Shown one piece after another: positions 7,830-13,892 of a DNA stretch of 22,078 nucleotides. Position 1 is the first letter of the stretch, and each line of letters starts with the position of its first letter. The notes under the pieces are model-generated. The model did no database searches. It was given only the letters and a program-made list of their open reading frames with translations, and was not told the origin of the DNA. Position numbers and translations under genes: made by a program. The DNA comes from a virus: the IMG/VR virus record IMGVR_UViG_3300026367_000003, positions 1 through 22,078 of that record; one strand, 5' to 3'.

Positions 7830-8045
7830 ATGGCCACCACCACCATCCGCATCGACATCGCCACGCTGCCAGACCATCTGGACCGCAGCCGTCTGAACGG
7901 CGTCGCCGCCAGCATCGAGGAGGCGCTGAAGGAGGCAGGGATCAAGGCCGACTGCTCGGACCTGTTCTCTCACCTCAAGATCGAACTGCCGACAGCACAA
8001 CTGGCCGCCGCCAGCGCAGTGCTGGCCGATCTGCAGCTGATCTGA
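7830..8045 (+). CDS. Hypothetical small protein
   Basis: A 71-residue protein that I do not recognise. It has an alternating hydrophobic beginning (TTIRIDIATL), an amphipathic helix (LNGVAASIEEALKEAGIKA), then a Cys/Asp turn and a second helix (AQLAAASAVLADL). This reads as a small alpha/beta fold. An AAAGGA ribosome binding site overlaps the end of the preceding gene, 9 bases before the ATG, which supports it as a real gene. The next gene begins 9 bases after its stop, indicating a short operon. Confidence 0.65.
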   Translation: MATTTIRIDIATLPDHLDRSRLNGVAASIEEALKEAGIKADCSDLFSHLKIELPTAQLAAASAVLADLQLI

Positions 8046-8054
8046 CGCAGGCCG

Positions 8055-8357
8055 ATGAGCACCCGCGCGCAGATCGCCATCCAGATCGGACCCGACGAAT
8101 GGGCCCATGTCTATGTCCATTTCGACGGCTACCCCGCCCATATGCTGCCCGCGCTGGCGCGCTGGAAGCCCGATGACATCCTCGCCGCGCGCGAGATACG
8201 GCAGGTCGCGTCCGAGGCGTTGGATTGCTTCAGCCCGCCGTGCGACCCGCGCATCCTGCCGCGTCCGACGCGGGAGTTTGCGCATCTTTACATGTGGATC
8301 GGTTGCCAATGGGTGACCGTCGTGCCGCAGGCCGATGCGGACCGGCCCCAGCCGTGA
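8055..8357 (+). CDS. Hypothetical protein of the YVHFDGYP type
   Basis: A 100-residue protein. It begins MSTRAQIAIQIG and contains AHVYVHFDGYPAHMLPALARWKPDDILAAREIR, a pattern I recall from conserved hypothetical proteins of alphaproteobacterial prophages and plasmids. It carries a Cys-containing loop (DCFSPPCDPR) and a Trp-rich end (YMWIGCQWVTVV). No known catalytic motif is visible. It lies 9 bases after the preceding gene and is probably cotranscribed. The downstream region carries the second copy of the island's repeated control element. Confidence 0.68.
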   Translation: MSTRAQIAIQIGPDEWAHVYVHFDGYPAHMLPALARWKPDDILAAREIRQVASEALDCFSPPCDPRILPRPTREFAHLYMWIGCQWVTVVPQADADRPQP

Positions 8358-8386
8358 TCGCGCGGCGAAGTATGATGAGAAGGCAC

Positions 8387-8444
8387 TGATATTGCTTAAA
8401 ATTTCCTACACTAAGCGTCCCGTCAGAGCGAAAGTGATTACACG
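8387..8444 (+). promoter_or_regulatory. Composite upstream element, copy 2
   Basis: TGATATTGCTT at 8387-8397 and TGATTACACG at 8435-8444 repeat the two words found before the gene at 7596, but with 27 extra bases between them. The half-palindrome on the left (AGGCACT) is a degenerate match to AAGCAAT. The ribosome binding site of the 8478 gene (AAGGAG, 8464-8469) follows. This gap (8358-8477) therefore looks like an independent promoter region. Confidence 0.45.
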
Positions 8445-8477
8445 AAAACGATGCAACTCAGCCAAGGAGACCACGCC

Positions 8478-8708
8478 ATGACCACCCGCAGCACCTCCGC
8501 CCCGAACGACAAAGCCCTGAACGCCTTCCTTACCGCCAAGATCGAGATCGACGCGATGCTGGCGCGGCTGGCCGCACTGAGCGACAACCACTTCGGGACA
8601 TGCCCCGACGAGATCAACTGGGGTCATGTCGGCGATCTGAACCGCTACGCCGAACTGCTGCGCCGCATCACAGACGCCGCATTCAGCGAAGGCGAGCACG
8701 CCGAGTGA
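8478..8708 (+). CDS. Hypothetical small protein
   Basis: A 76-residue helical protein, not assigned to a family. After a Thr/Ser-rich start it reads KALNAFLTAKIEIDAMLARLAALSDNHFGTCPDEINWGHVGDLNRYAELLRRITDAAF. Two helices flank a short loop containing the only Cys and the Trp. The acidic C-terminus and small size suggest a phage accessory protein, perhaps an inhibitor or adaptor, but nothing proves this. The ATG at 8478 is preferred over one at 8451 because AAGGAG (8464-8469) is 8 bases upstream of it. It has its own upstream element, copy 2 of the repeated control sequence. Confidence 0.65.
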   Translation: MTTRSTSAPNDKALNAFLTAKIEIDAMLARLAALSDNHFGTCPDEINWGHVGDLNRYAELLRRITDAAFSEGEHAE

Positions 8709-8728
8709 AAAGACCATCTTCGGGTCAT

Positions 8729-8746
8729 GCCCGCCGACTGGCGGGC
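8729..8746. terminator. GC-rich hairpin after the 8478 gene
   Basis: GCCCGCC (8729-8735) and GGCGGGC (8740-8746) form a perfect 7-bp stem with a GACT loop, 20 bases after the stop codon at 8708. The following bases (TTGGCCTCG) are not a true U-run, so this may be a weak terminator or an mRNA-stabilising hairpin before the next gene. Confidence 0.4.
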
Positions 8747-8799
8747 TTGGCCTCGTAGAAGGCACCGTATCTTGCGCTGCCATCCTGCTGGAGACAAGC

Positions 8800-9315
8800 A
8801 TGACCCAGATCCACCTCACCGACCCCCAAGCCGCCATCCTGTCAACCGCCTGCGCGCGCGAGGACGGGATGGTGTTCCCCGTCACCGCCAGCCTCAAGGG
8901 CGGCGCGGTGGGCAATGTCTGCAAGAGCCTGCTGAAGCGCGGGCTGATCGAGGAAATCGCCGCTGCCAATCCCGACACGGTCTGGCGGCATGACGAAGCG
9001 GGCCCCCTGACGCTGCGTGCCACTCGGCTCGCCTATTCTGTACTCGGCATTGGCGACGCCGACGGTGCAGAGCCTGCCACTCAGCCCGACCTGACGCCCC
9101 CGACCCAGCGCAAGGGTACCAAGCAGGCACAGCTGATCGCGCTGCTGGAGGCCCCCGATGGCGCAACCATCGACGAGATGGTCATCGCGACCGGCTGGCT
9201 GAGACACACTTTGCGTGGATCAATGTCTGGGGCGCTAAAAAAGAAACTCGGCTTGACCATCAGGTCGGAAAAGGTCGACGGTCGGGGGCGGTGCTACAAG
9301 ATTTCTTCAGCCTGA
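8800..9315 (+). CDS. DUF3489 domain protein (winged-helix-like)
   Basis: A 171-residue protein. The C-terminal 65 residues (KGTKQAQLIALLEAPDGATIDEMVIATGWLRHTLRGSMSGALKKKLGLTIRSEKVDGRGRCYKI) match the DUF3489 pattern, which looks like a winged helix and is common in alphaproteobacterial mobile DNA. The N-terminal 60 residues (LTDPQAAILSTACAREDGMVFP ... LLKRGLIEEI) are a second helix-turn-helix-like unit. The two together suggest a DNA-binding or regulatory protein, though no target is known. The start follows a GGAGA site 8 bases upstream. It ends the plus-strand island and converges on the minus-strand gene at 9390. Confidence 0.75.
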   Translation: MTQIHLTDPQAAILSTACAREDGMVFPVTASLKGGAVGNVCKSLLKRGLIEEIAAANPDTVWRHDEAGPLTLRATRLAYSVLGIGDADGAEPATQPDLTPPTQRKGTKQAQLIALLEAPDGATIDEMVIATGWLRHTLRGSMSGALKKKLGLTIRSEKVDGRGRCYKISSA

Positions 9316-9341
9316 CCTCAGGCAACAACACTGCCCATATT

Positions 9342-9373
9342 GCCGCCGTCGACCGAACCCGGTCGGCGGCTTT
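9342..9373. terminator. Terminator-like hairpin between convergent genes
   Basis: GCCGCCG and CGGCGGC arms continue into GACCG/CGGTC with a small bulge and an AACC loop, followed by CTTTC on the plus strand. The hairpin lies in the 74-base gap between the DUF3489 stop (9315) and the stop of the convergent gene (9390), the right place for a bidirectional terminator. The T-tract is short. Confidence 0.5.
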
Positions 9374-9389
9374 CACGTGACCAGTCTGA

Positions 9390-9836
9390 TTATTGGCCGA
9401 TCTGGCGCTGCTCCAGTGTTTCGTCGTCACCGTCCGACTTCATGACATCGGCGATGAGGTGGTTCACCATCTCGTCGAAATAACGGGTCAGTTCCCGATG
9501 AAGGCTTTGAAACTCGGCGGCGATTGTCGCCTCGAAAACACTCTTGCGGGCCCGCACCATGACCGTCGTTCGTCGCTGACGAGGGTACCGATAAGGCTTC
9601 ACATCATGCTTGCGGCACAACGCCACGAACACCCGCACGGCCCAGACATCCGGAAGGATATACTGCAATTCTGTTTCTGGCTCAGCGGCCTTGGTTCCTG
9701 CCAGATCCAACCTTGCTTGCATCCGTCCGAGCGCCGCCCCGGCTGCTGCCCGTTCCCCGGGCGTCGCCCCGCGCGCGAAGAGCGCCTCGAGTTTTATCAA
9801 CTTGTCACGGATGTCTTGGTGGTTGTTCATCTTCAC
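9390..9836 (-). CDS. Hypothetical protein, N-terminus DUF2786-like
   Basis: A protein of about 148 residues. The N-terminal LIKLEALFARGATPGERAAAGAALGRMQARLD resembles the small DUF2786-type helix-turn-helix segment. The central LPDVWAVRVFVALCRKHDVKPYRYPRQRRTTVMVRA is basic and could contact nucleic acid, and the C-terminus is acidic. The start at 9836 is GTG; an ATG two codons later (9830) is equally possible. It overlaps the end of the DUF7220 gene by about 30 bases and ends the methyltransferase operon. The function is not known. Confidence 0.65.
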   Translation of the reverse strand: MKMNNHQDIRDKLIKLEALFARGATPGERAAAGAALGRMQARLDLAGTKAAEPETELQYILPDVWAVRVFVALCRKHDVKPYRYPRQRRTTVMVRARKSVFEATIAAEFQSLHRELTRYFDEMVNHLIADVMKSDGDDETLEQRQIGQ

Positions 9837-10113
9837 CGCGCCCTGTTGCTTCCGGAGCGGCCGTAAAGCACCACCGCTTCAGCAGGTCAACCACGACTTG
9901 GGCGTCTCGTCCTCGCTCGAACAGCCGCCGCAGCAGATAACTGCGCACCAGCGACACGCCGACGAAGGCGAGCCCGATGGTCAGGTGCTCAGCAAGACCG
10001 GTCTCGATTCCGAACCATGGGAACACCACGATCTGCGTCGCGATGGCCAGCGCATAGCCGACGACGACATTCGTCGCGGCTTCAACCAGCGACATGGCGC
10101 GCGATTGCTTCAT
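9805..10113 (-). CDS. DUF7220-like small membrane protein
   Basis: A 102-residue protein that begins MKQSRAMSLVEAATNVVVGYALAIATQIVVFP. Two hydrophobic stretches, residues about 10-31 and 42-58, can cross the membrane. A RSYLLRRLFE motif follows, then a polar tail. This is the DUF7220 pattern I know from prophages, and it is of holin-like size, although no lysis genes are next to it. The start at 10113 has a GAGGTGAC ribosome binding site (10117-10124) that overlaps the methyltransferase stop. The stop of the alternative reading frame over the methyltransferase also overlaps this start as ATGA. The tail overlaps the next gene, so the true C-terminus may be hard to judge. Confidence 0.72.
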   Translation of the reverse strand: MKQSRAMSLVEAATNVVVGYALAIATQIVVFPWFGIETGLAEHLTIGLAFVGVSLVRSYLLRRLFERGRDAQVVVDLLKRWCFTAAPEATGRGEDEQPPRHP

Positions 10114-11300
10114 GTCGTCACCTCATCCATCGGCCAGCAGTTCAGCTGCCAAAGTTCGGAGCGCATGCGCTGCAACCAAGGGAACCACTCCGTTGCCACA
10201 AAGGCGAAGCCGGTCCACCCGGTGGGCCAGCCCATCAGCGCCTCGACGAACAGCGGGTTCAAGGTCCGGCGCACATCGCAGGTATTGCTCCCAGCCACCT
10301 TCATCACCAGGACCTGGCGGCCAAGCAGGCCATTGACCGGAGTGTTCGCCAATGTCGTCGCGCCATCCTTGTGGTCGCGCGCCGTCGGGGTCATCCACAT
10401 CCCCGCCGCATGGGTCAGATCGGCCGTCCTGCGGTTGCCCGCACTCGGCTTGCAGCCGTCGTTCGCCATCGGTGTCGGCCAGTCGCGCGCCATGCGGTCC
10501 AGACCCTTCTCGTCGCGCCTCTCGCCACCCCGGCTGCGGAAACTGTCGATCTGCGGCGTCGGCCACATCGCGGCCGTCGTCGCGAGGTTCATCCCGTGCT
10601 GGCCCGCTTCCTGCGAAGGGGTCGGCTTTGTCTGCCGGTTCTCGTTGGCGCTGGCCCTCGGCGTCGGCCAGAGTCGCAGCAATTCCGTCCGGTTCCCGCC
10701 ACTCGACCGGGTCCCAGAGCAGGCGCGCGGGGTCGGCCAGCGTGTCGCCTTCTCGGATGGCAAGGATGAACAGCCGCTCGCGTCGATGGGGCGCACCGAC
10801 TTCCGCCGCCGTAAAGAGGCCTGCCGCAAGGCGGTAGCCCATGTTGACCAGTCCGCTGGCGACATCGGGGAAGCCGAGGCGGAGATGATGGGCGACATTC
10901 TCGAGGAAGACGAAAGGTGGTTCGACTTCGCCGATGATGCGGGCGACATGGGGCCAAAGGTGGCGGGGATCCTCGGTACCGAGGCGTCGCCCCGCGACCG
11001 AAAATGGCTGGCAAGGATACCCGGCCGAGAGGATATCCACGCTGCCGCGCCACGGTCGGCCATCGAAGGTGGCAACGTCGTCCCATATAACCGCTTGATC
11101 CAAGGACGCGTCTTCCATCCGCGCCACGAGAGTGGCTGCGGCGTATGTTTCCCGTTCGACATAGCCCACAGCACGATATCCGGGGATGGCGATGGTGAGA
11201 CCGAGGTCGAGACCGCCTGCGCCGGAGCAGAGGGAGAGGCCGAACAGGCATGCGTCTGCGGTTCCGGAAGCGCGTCCGGTGGGATGTAGAGCCAGGTCAT
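10110..11300 (-). other. Second open frame across the cytosine methyltransferase (possible overlapping gene)
   Basis: A second minus-strand frame stays open for about 396 codons over the whole methyltransferase gene. Its translation resembles a phage protein type I recall: SWRGWKTRPWI near residue 60, four WPTP motifs plus one variant WMTP, and the ending LNPLFVEALMGWPTGWT. Each WPTP lies over a LADx repeat of the methyltransferase, one base out of phase. The frame ends as ATGA on the DUF7220 start. A GTG at 11309 or the ATG at 11300 could start it. It may be a real overlapping gene or a frame kept open by the composition of the repeats; the methyltransferase frame is clearly coding. Confidence 0.3.
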
Positions 11301-11304
11301 GCAT
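10123..11304 (-). CDS. C5-cytosine DNA methyltransferase (Dcm family)
   Basis: A 393-residue enzyme that transfers a methyl group from S-adenosylmethionine to cytosine C5 in DNA. It has motif I LFGLSLCSGAGGLDLG (residues 20-35), motif IV GYPCQPFS with the catalytic Cys98, motif VI FLENV (134-138, Glu135), motif VIII RRERLF (174-179) and motif X LCGNGVVPLVAAHAL near the end. Between VIII and X lies a target-recognition region with five degenerate repeats of the form LADxxG.R. No endonuclease is adjacent, so it probably protects phage DNA from host restriction. The start at 11304 directly follows the stop of the preceding methyltransferase. A longer upstream frame to 11664 only shadows that gene. 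The whole gene is also open in a second frame. Confidence 0.9.
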   Translation of the reverse strand: MHDLALHPTGRASGTADACLFGLSLCSGAGGLDLGLTIAIPGYRAVGYVERETYAAATLVARMEDASLDQAVIWDDVATFDGRPWRGSVDILSAGYPCQPFSVAGRRLGTEDPRHLWPHVARIIGEVEPPFVFLENVAHHLRLGFPDVASGLVNMGYRLAAGLFTAAEVGAPHRRERLFILAIREGDTLADPARLLWDPVEWREPDGIAATLADAEGQRQREPADKADPFAGSGPARDEPRDDGRDVADAADRQFPQPGWREARREGSGPHGARLADTDGERRLQAECGQPQDGRSDPCGGDVDDPDGARPQGWRDDIGEHSGQWPAWPPGPGDEGGWEQYLRCAPDLEPAVRRGADGLAHRVDRLRLCGNGVVPLVAAHALRTLAAELLADG

Positions 11305-11305
11305 G

Positions 11306-12679
11306 TCACGCTGCGGATTTGGGTTTGCGGGCAGGTTCTGGATCGGCGTCTTTGTCGGGTGCATCGGCGGGGGCGTCAGCATTATCGCCCAGCCGCTCGG
11401 TTCTGATCTGCCCAAAAGCTCTGCCATCGCCATCAAGAATTGCGTCGCGGCCGGTGTCGGCCTGCCAGCGTTCAACGGCGACGTCGATATAGGCCGGGCT
11501 GATCTCCATCGCGAATACGCGCCGCCCATTGGCCTCCCCCGCCATGATCTGCGAACCCGAACCACAGAACGGCTCGTAGCAAAGCCCACCCCGCGCCACA
11601 TGCTGGCGCATCGGGATCCCAAAGGCGTCCAGCGGCTTCGGCGTGGGATGATCGGGCCGGTCAACCTTGGCGAAACTGGGCAGCGCCCATGTCGATGGCA
11701 GCGTTTCCTCGGCCACCTTTGGCGGACGGTTCGGGCGGCGCCAGCCCATGAAACAGGGCTCGTGTTTCCACAGGTAATGCGACCGGGTGAGAACCCCGCG
11801 GTCCTTCACCCAGATGATCTGCTGATGGACGAACGCCCCGACCTTTTCCCAGCAGGCTTCCAGCATCGCCTGGCGACGCGAGGCGTGCCAGCAATACCAG
11901 GCGGCATTTTCAGCGATTGCTTCCGCGACGGCGGCCGCGATGAAGCCGTCGTACAGTTCCGCGCCCTGCGAACTGTCATCCCAGGTAGTGCCGTAGGACG
12001 CCGACCAGTCCTTGTTCCGGGTCGGATGGTTCGAGCCGTCGTAGTCGACGAGGTAGGGAGGATCGGTCGCAAACAGGATCGCGCGTTCGCCGTTCATCAG
12101 GCGGCGCACATCGGTGGCGCTGGTGCTGTCGCCGCAAAGGAGTCGGTGATCGCCGAGAATCCACAGATCGCCGGTGCGCGACGCCGGGTTGCGCGGCGGT
12201 TCCGGGATCACGACCGGCGGCACATTGGCACCGCCGCCTTCTTCGCCTTCGCCTTCCGGCACGAAAGCCAGCAGCTTGTCCAACTCGCCGTCGGAAAACC
12301 CGACCAGCGACAGGTCGAAATCATCTGCCAGCAACTCGTTCAACTCTGCTGACAGCAGCGCCTCATCCCATGTGCCAAGTTCCGTAAGCTTATTGTCCGC
12401 GATCCGATAAGCCCGTCGCTGCGCTTCCGTCAAATGGCCGAGAACGATCACCGGCGCTTCCGTCAGCCCGAGCTGCGTGGCGGCCAGCACCCGGCCGTGC
12501 CCCGCGATCAATTCGCCATCTTCCGCGACCAGGCACGGCACGGTCCAGCCGAACTCGGCCATGCTGGCGGCGATCTTGGCAACCTGATCTGCGCCATGCC
12601 CCTTGGCATTGCGGGCATAGGGCTGCAAACGCGCGAGCGGCCATTGCTCGATGCGCTCCGGGGCGAAGCTGAGGGTCAT
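11306..12679 (-). CDS. ParB-N/DNA N-methyltransferase fusion (DNA modification methylase)
   Basis: A 457-residue protein. Residues 1-130 form a ParB/Spo0J N-terminal-like domain with the GHGR motif (60-63, ELIAGHGRVLAATQLG). A Glu/Gly/Pro linker (about 140-165) follows, then an amino-methyltransferase domain with the catalytic DPPY (206-209) before the S-adenosylmethionine motif FCGSGS (371-376). This is the beta-class order, so it should methylate adenine N6 or cytosine N4 in DNA. The ParB-like domain probably helps DNA binding. The Lys/Pro/Asp-rich tail is likely disordered. The start at 12679 has an AGGA site about 8 bases upstream. It is coupled to the cytosine methyltransferase, and no nuclease is nearby. 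The repeats upstream (12718-12802) may be its control region. Confidence 0.88.
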   Translation of the reverse strand: MTLSFAPERIEQWPLARLQPYARNAKGHGADQVAKIAASMAEFGWTVPCLVAEDGELIAGHGRVLAATQLGLTEAPVIVLGHLTEAQRRAYRIADNKLTELGTWDEALLSAELNELLADDFDLSLVGFSDGELDKLLAFVPEGEGEEGGGANVPPVVIPEPPRNPASRTGDLWILGDHRLLCGDSTSATDVRRLMNGERAILFATDPPYLVDYDGSNHPTRNKDWSASYGTTWDDSSQGAELYDGFIAAAVAEAIAENAAWYCWHASRRQAMLEACWEKVGAFVHQQIIWVKDRGVLTRSHYLWKHEPCFMGWRRPNRPPKVAEETLPSTWALPSFAKVDRPDHPTPKPLDAFGIPMRQHVARGGLCYEPFCGSGSQIMAGEANGRRVFAMEISPAYIDVAVERWQADTGRDAILDGDGRAFGQIRTERLGDNADAPADAPDKDADPEPARKPKSAA

Positions 12680-12717
12680 GTTGATGGTCCTGTTGCAGGA
12701 TTGGCTGGCTTCCGGGC

Positions 12718-12802
12718 TGGACTCCGGTTGCGGAATCCATGGTGGATTTCACTGGCTTCAAACTGGACTCCGGAGTCCAGGGTATCCACCCCGGAGTCCA
12801 CC
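12718..12802. repeat. GGACTCC repeat cluster 1 with an 18-bp palindrome
   Basis: Copies of TGGACTCCGG occur at 12718-12727 and 12764-12773. The second is part of the perfect 18-bp palindrome CTGGACTCCGGAGTCCAG (12763-12780). Inverted copies follow (CCGGAGTCCA at 12791-12800), with weaker forms between them (GGAATCCATGG, GGTGGATTTC). The cluster begins 39 bases upstream of the ParB-N methyltransferase start. The rest of the gap to 13056 holds GTGGATTCCAC (12845-12855) and a run of seven A (12871-12880 region) but no supported gene. Confidence 0.6.
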
Positions 12803-13056
12803 AGCCAAGTGTTTGTTTTATTGTGTTATTTCAGGGGTTCAGGGGTGGATTCCACGAGGGGTGGCTTCCCAAAAAAATCGCTCTGACGCTGGCGATATGC
12901 CGCGCTGCGCCCCCCAGCATACGTTTTCGGCCAGAAAGGAACCGGAAAACAATGGCCTAGGGTTTTCGCTCAGTCCCGTTCGGTCATCGCTTGATCCGAA
13001 AAAACTATTGCCACCCTCGCACCCCGTCAACCGCCTGCCACTCGCCTTTCTAACCG

Positions 13057-13092
13057 TCTGGACCCCGATCTGGATTCCGGTTCGGACTCTGG
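13057..13092 (+). repeat. GGACTCC repeat cluster 2: three tandem 12-bp units
   Basis: TCTGGACCCCGA, TCTGGATTCCGG and TTCGGACTCTGG follow each other without gaps (13057-13068, 13069-13080, 13081-13092), and an inverted half copy GGGTCCACC follows. The consensus TCTGGAYTCCGG is the same as in cluster 1, about 280 bases away. The period of 12 bp and the mixture of direct and inverted copies suggest a protein-binding array rather than coding sequence. Confidence 0.55.
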
Positions 13093-13202
13093 GGTCCACC
13101 ACGGCATCCACTTCAGCATCCGATCACCAGCGGTTTGTTTAACGCAGAACACCGACCCTGAGAAACTTGTAGCCTCAATCTCGGAGATTGTCTTGCCTCC
13201 CG

Positions 13203-13269
13203 GTGTCCCACCGAAAAGTGTCCCGCAAACACGAAACGGGTTGACAGGGCGGCCATGGCACGACCGCCC
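13203..13269. promoter_or_regulatory. GTGTCCC direct repeats and GGGCGG/CCGCCC hairpin after the DUF6362 gene
   Basis: GTGTCCC occurs at 13203-13209 and 13218-13224, 15 bases apart. GGGCGG (13247-13252) and CCGCCC (13264-13269) form a hairpin just past the stop codon of the minus-strand gene ending at 13277. The hairpin could terminate that transcript, but no U-run follows on the minus strand. The roughly 180 bases between here and repeat cluster 2 show no gene that I can support. Confidence 0.3.
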
Positions 13270-13276
13270 CGCAGGT

Positions 13277-13699
13277 TTACGCGGTTTTCTCAATGACAAA
13301 GTCCATCGATCGCTTGCGCGGTACGGCTTTGCCGTTAAGACGCCAGACGATCACGGCCAGCCCGTATTCGTGCCGTCTGTTGGCGGAAGATCGGCTGATC
13401 CCATGCGCATAGCAGATGCCTTTCCAGGCCTTGCGGTTGGCCCGCGCCCAGAGGATCTGGGCGATTTCCTTGTCGACCCAGCGCAGCCACAGCATGGCCT
13501 CATCGGCCTGCGTGATCATTCGCGGTGATGGCAACGGTTTACGCATGCGCGGCTCCTGACTTACCTGATCGGCGAAGCTGGAGAGGTATTCAGGCCAGGC
13601 GCTGACATAGCCCTGCGGGCGCACCGGTGGCATCGCACGCATGACGTCTGCCGCAAGGTCCAGCCGATCCGCAACCATGGCGCGGGTCCAGTCAGCCAT
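13277..13699 (-). CDS. DUF6362 family protein
   Basis: A 140-residue protein matching the DUF6362 pattern that I know from alphaproteobacterial prophages: WTRAMVADRLDLAADVMRAMPPVRPQGYVSAWPEY at the start, DEAMLWLRWVDKEIAQILWARANRKAWKGICYAHGISRSSANRRHEYGL, then IVWRLNGKAVPRKRSMDFVIE. The middle contains a helix-turn-helix-like unit (ICYAHGISRSSANRRHEYGLA), so DNA binding is likely, perhaps regulation of late genes, though this is unproven. The start MADWTR at 13699 is supported by a strong AGGAGGTG site (13704-13711). Its start overlaps the stop of the preceding small gene by 8 bases. It ends the early operon before the repeat region. Confidence 0.78.
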   Translation of the reverse strand: MADWTRAMVADRLDLAADVMRAMPPVRPQGYVSAWPEYLSSFADQVSQEPRMRKPLPSPRMITQADEAMLWLRWVDKEIAQILWARANRKAWKGICYAHGISRSSANRRHEYGLAVIVWRLNGKAVPRKRSMDFVIEKTA

Positions 13700-13892
13700 G
13701 GCGCACCTCCTGCCCGGCAGGGCGCTTGCCATAGAGTTTCTCGCCAAGCTGGCGGACCAGTGCGCGCTCAGGCCAGGTTAGCCGGTGGTCGTCGATGGTA
13801 ACGGCCAGAAGCCCCTGTTCCTGCCAGCCGTCGCGCTTGACCTGATCGGGATCCCGGCGCTGGCCGCCGTAGCCTCTGGGGATGAACCTCAT
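13692..13892 (-). CDS. Small hypothetical protein
   Basis: A 66-residue basic protein: MRFIPRGYGGQRRDPDQVKRDGWQEQGLLAVTIDDHRLTWPERALVRQLGEKLYGKRPAGQEVRHG. I do not recognise a named family, but the segment LTWPERALVRQLGEKLYG reads as a conserved amphipathic helix and the gene is clearly built into the operon. The start codon overlaps the resolvase stop (ATGA), a strong GGAGGTG site precedes it, and its stop overlaps the DUF6362 gene. A longer frame to 14090 only shadows the resolvase. Confidence 0.65.
   Translation of the reverse strand: MRFIPRGYGGQRRDPDQVKRDGWQEQGLLAVTIDDHRLTWPERALVRQLGEKLYGKRPAGQEVRHG

Noticed and set aside
9610-12352. Plus-strand frames of 375-560 codons opposite the methyltransferases
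   Set aside because: The minus strand carries intact catalytic motifs in the same interval; the plus-strand translations show none.
12718-13100. CRISPR array
   Set aside because: Repeat units are only about 10-12 bp, partly inverted and irregularly spaced, without unique spacers of constant length and without cas genes; the Cas4-like nuclease belongs to the phage recombination module.
12651-13299. Several 70-160 codon frames on both strands in the 12680-13276 gap
   Set aside because: They overlap each other, lack good ribosome binding sites and recognisable domains, and partly translate the 12-bp repeats (e.g. PESEPESR-type runs).
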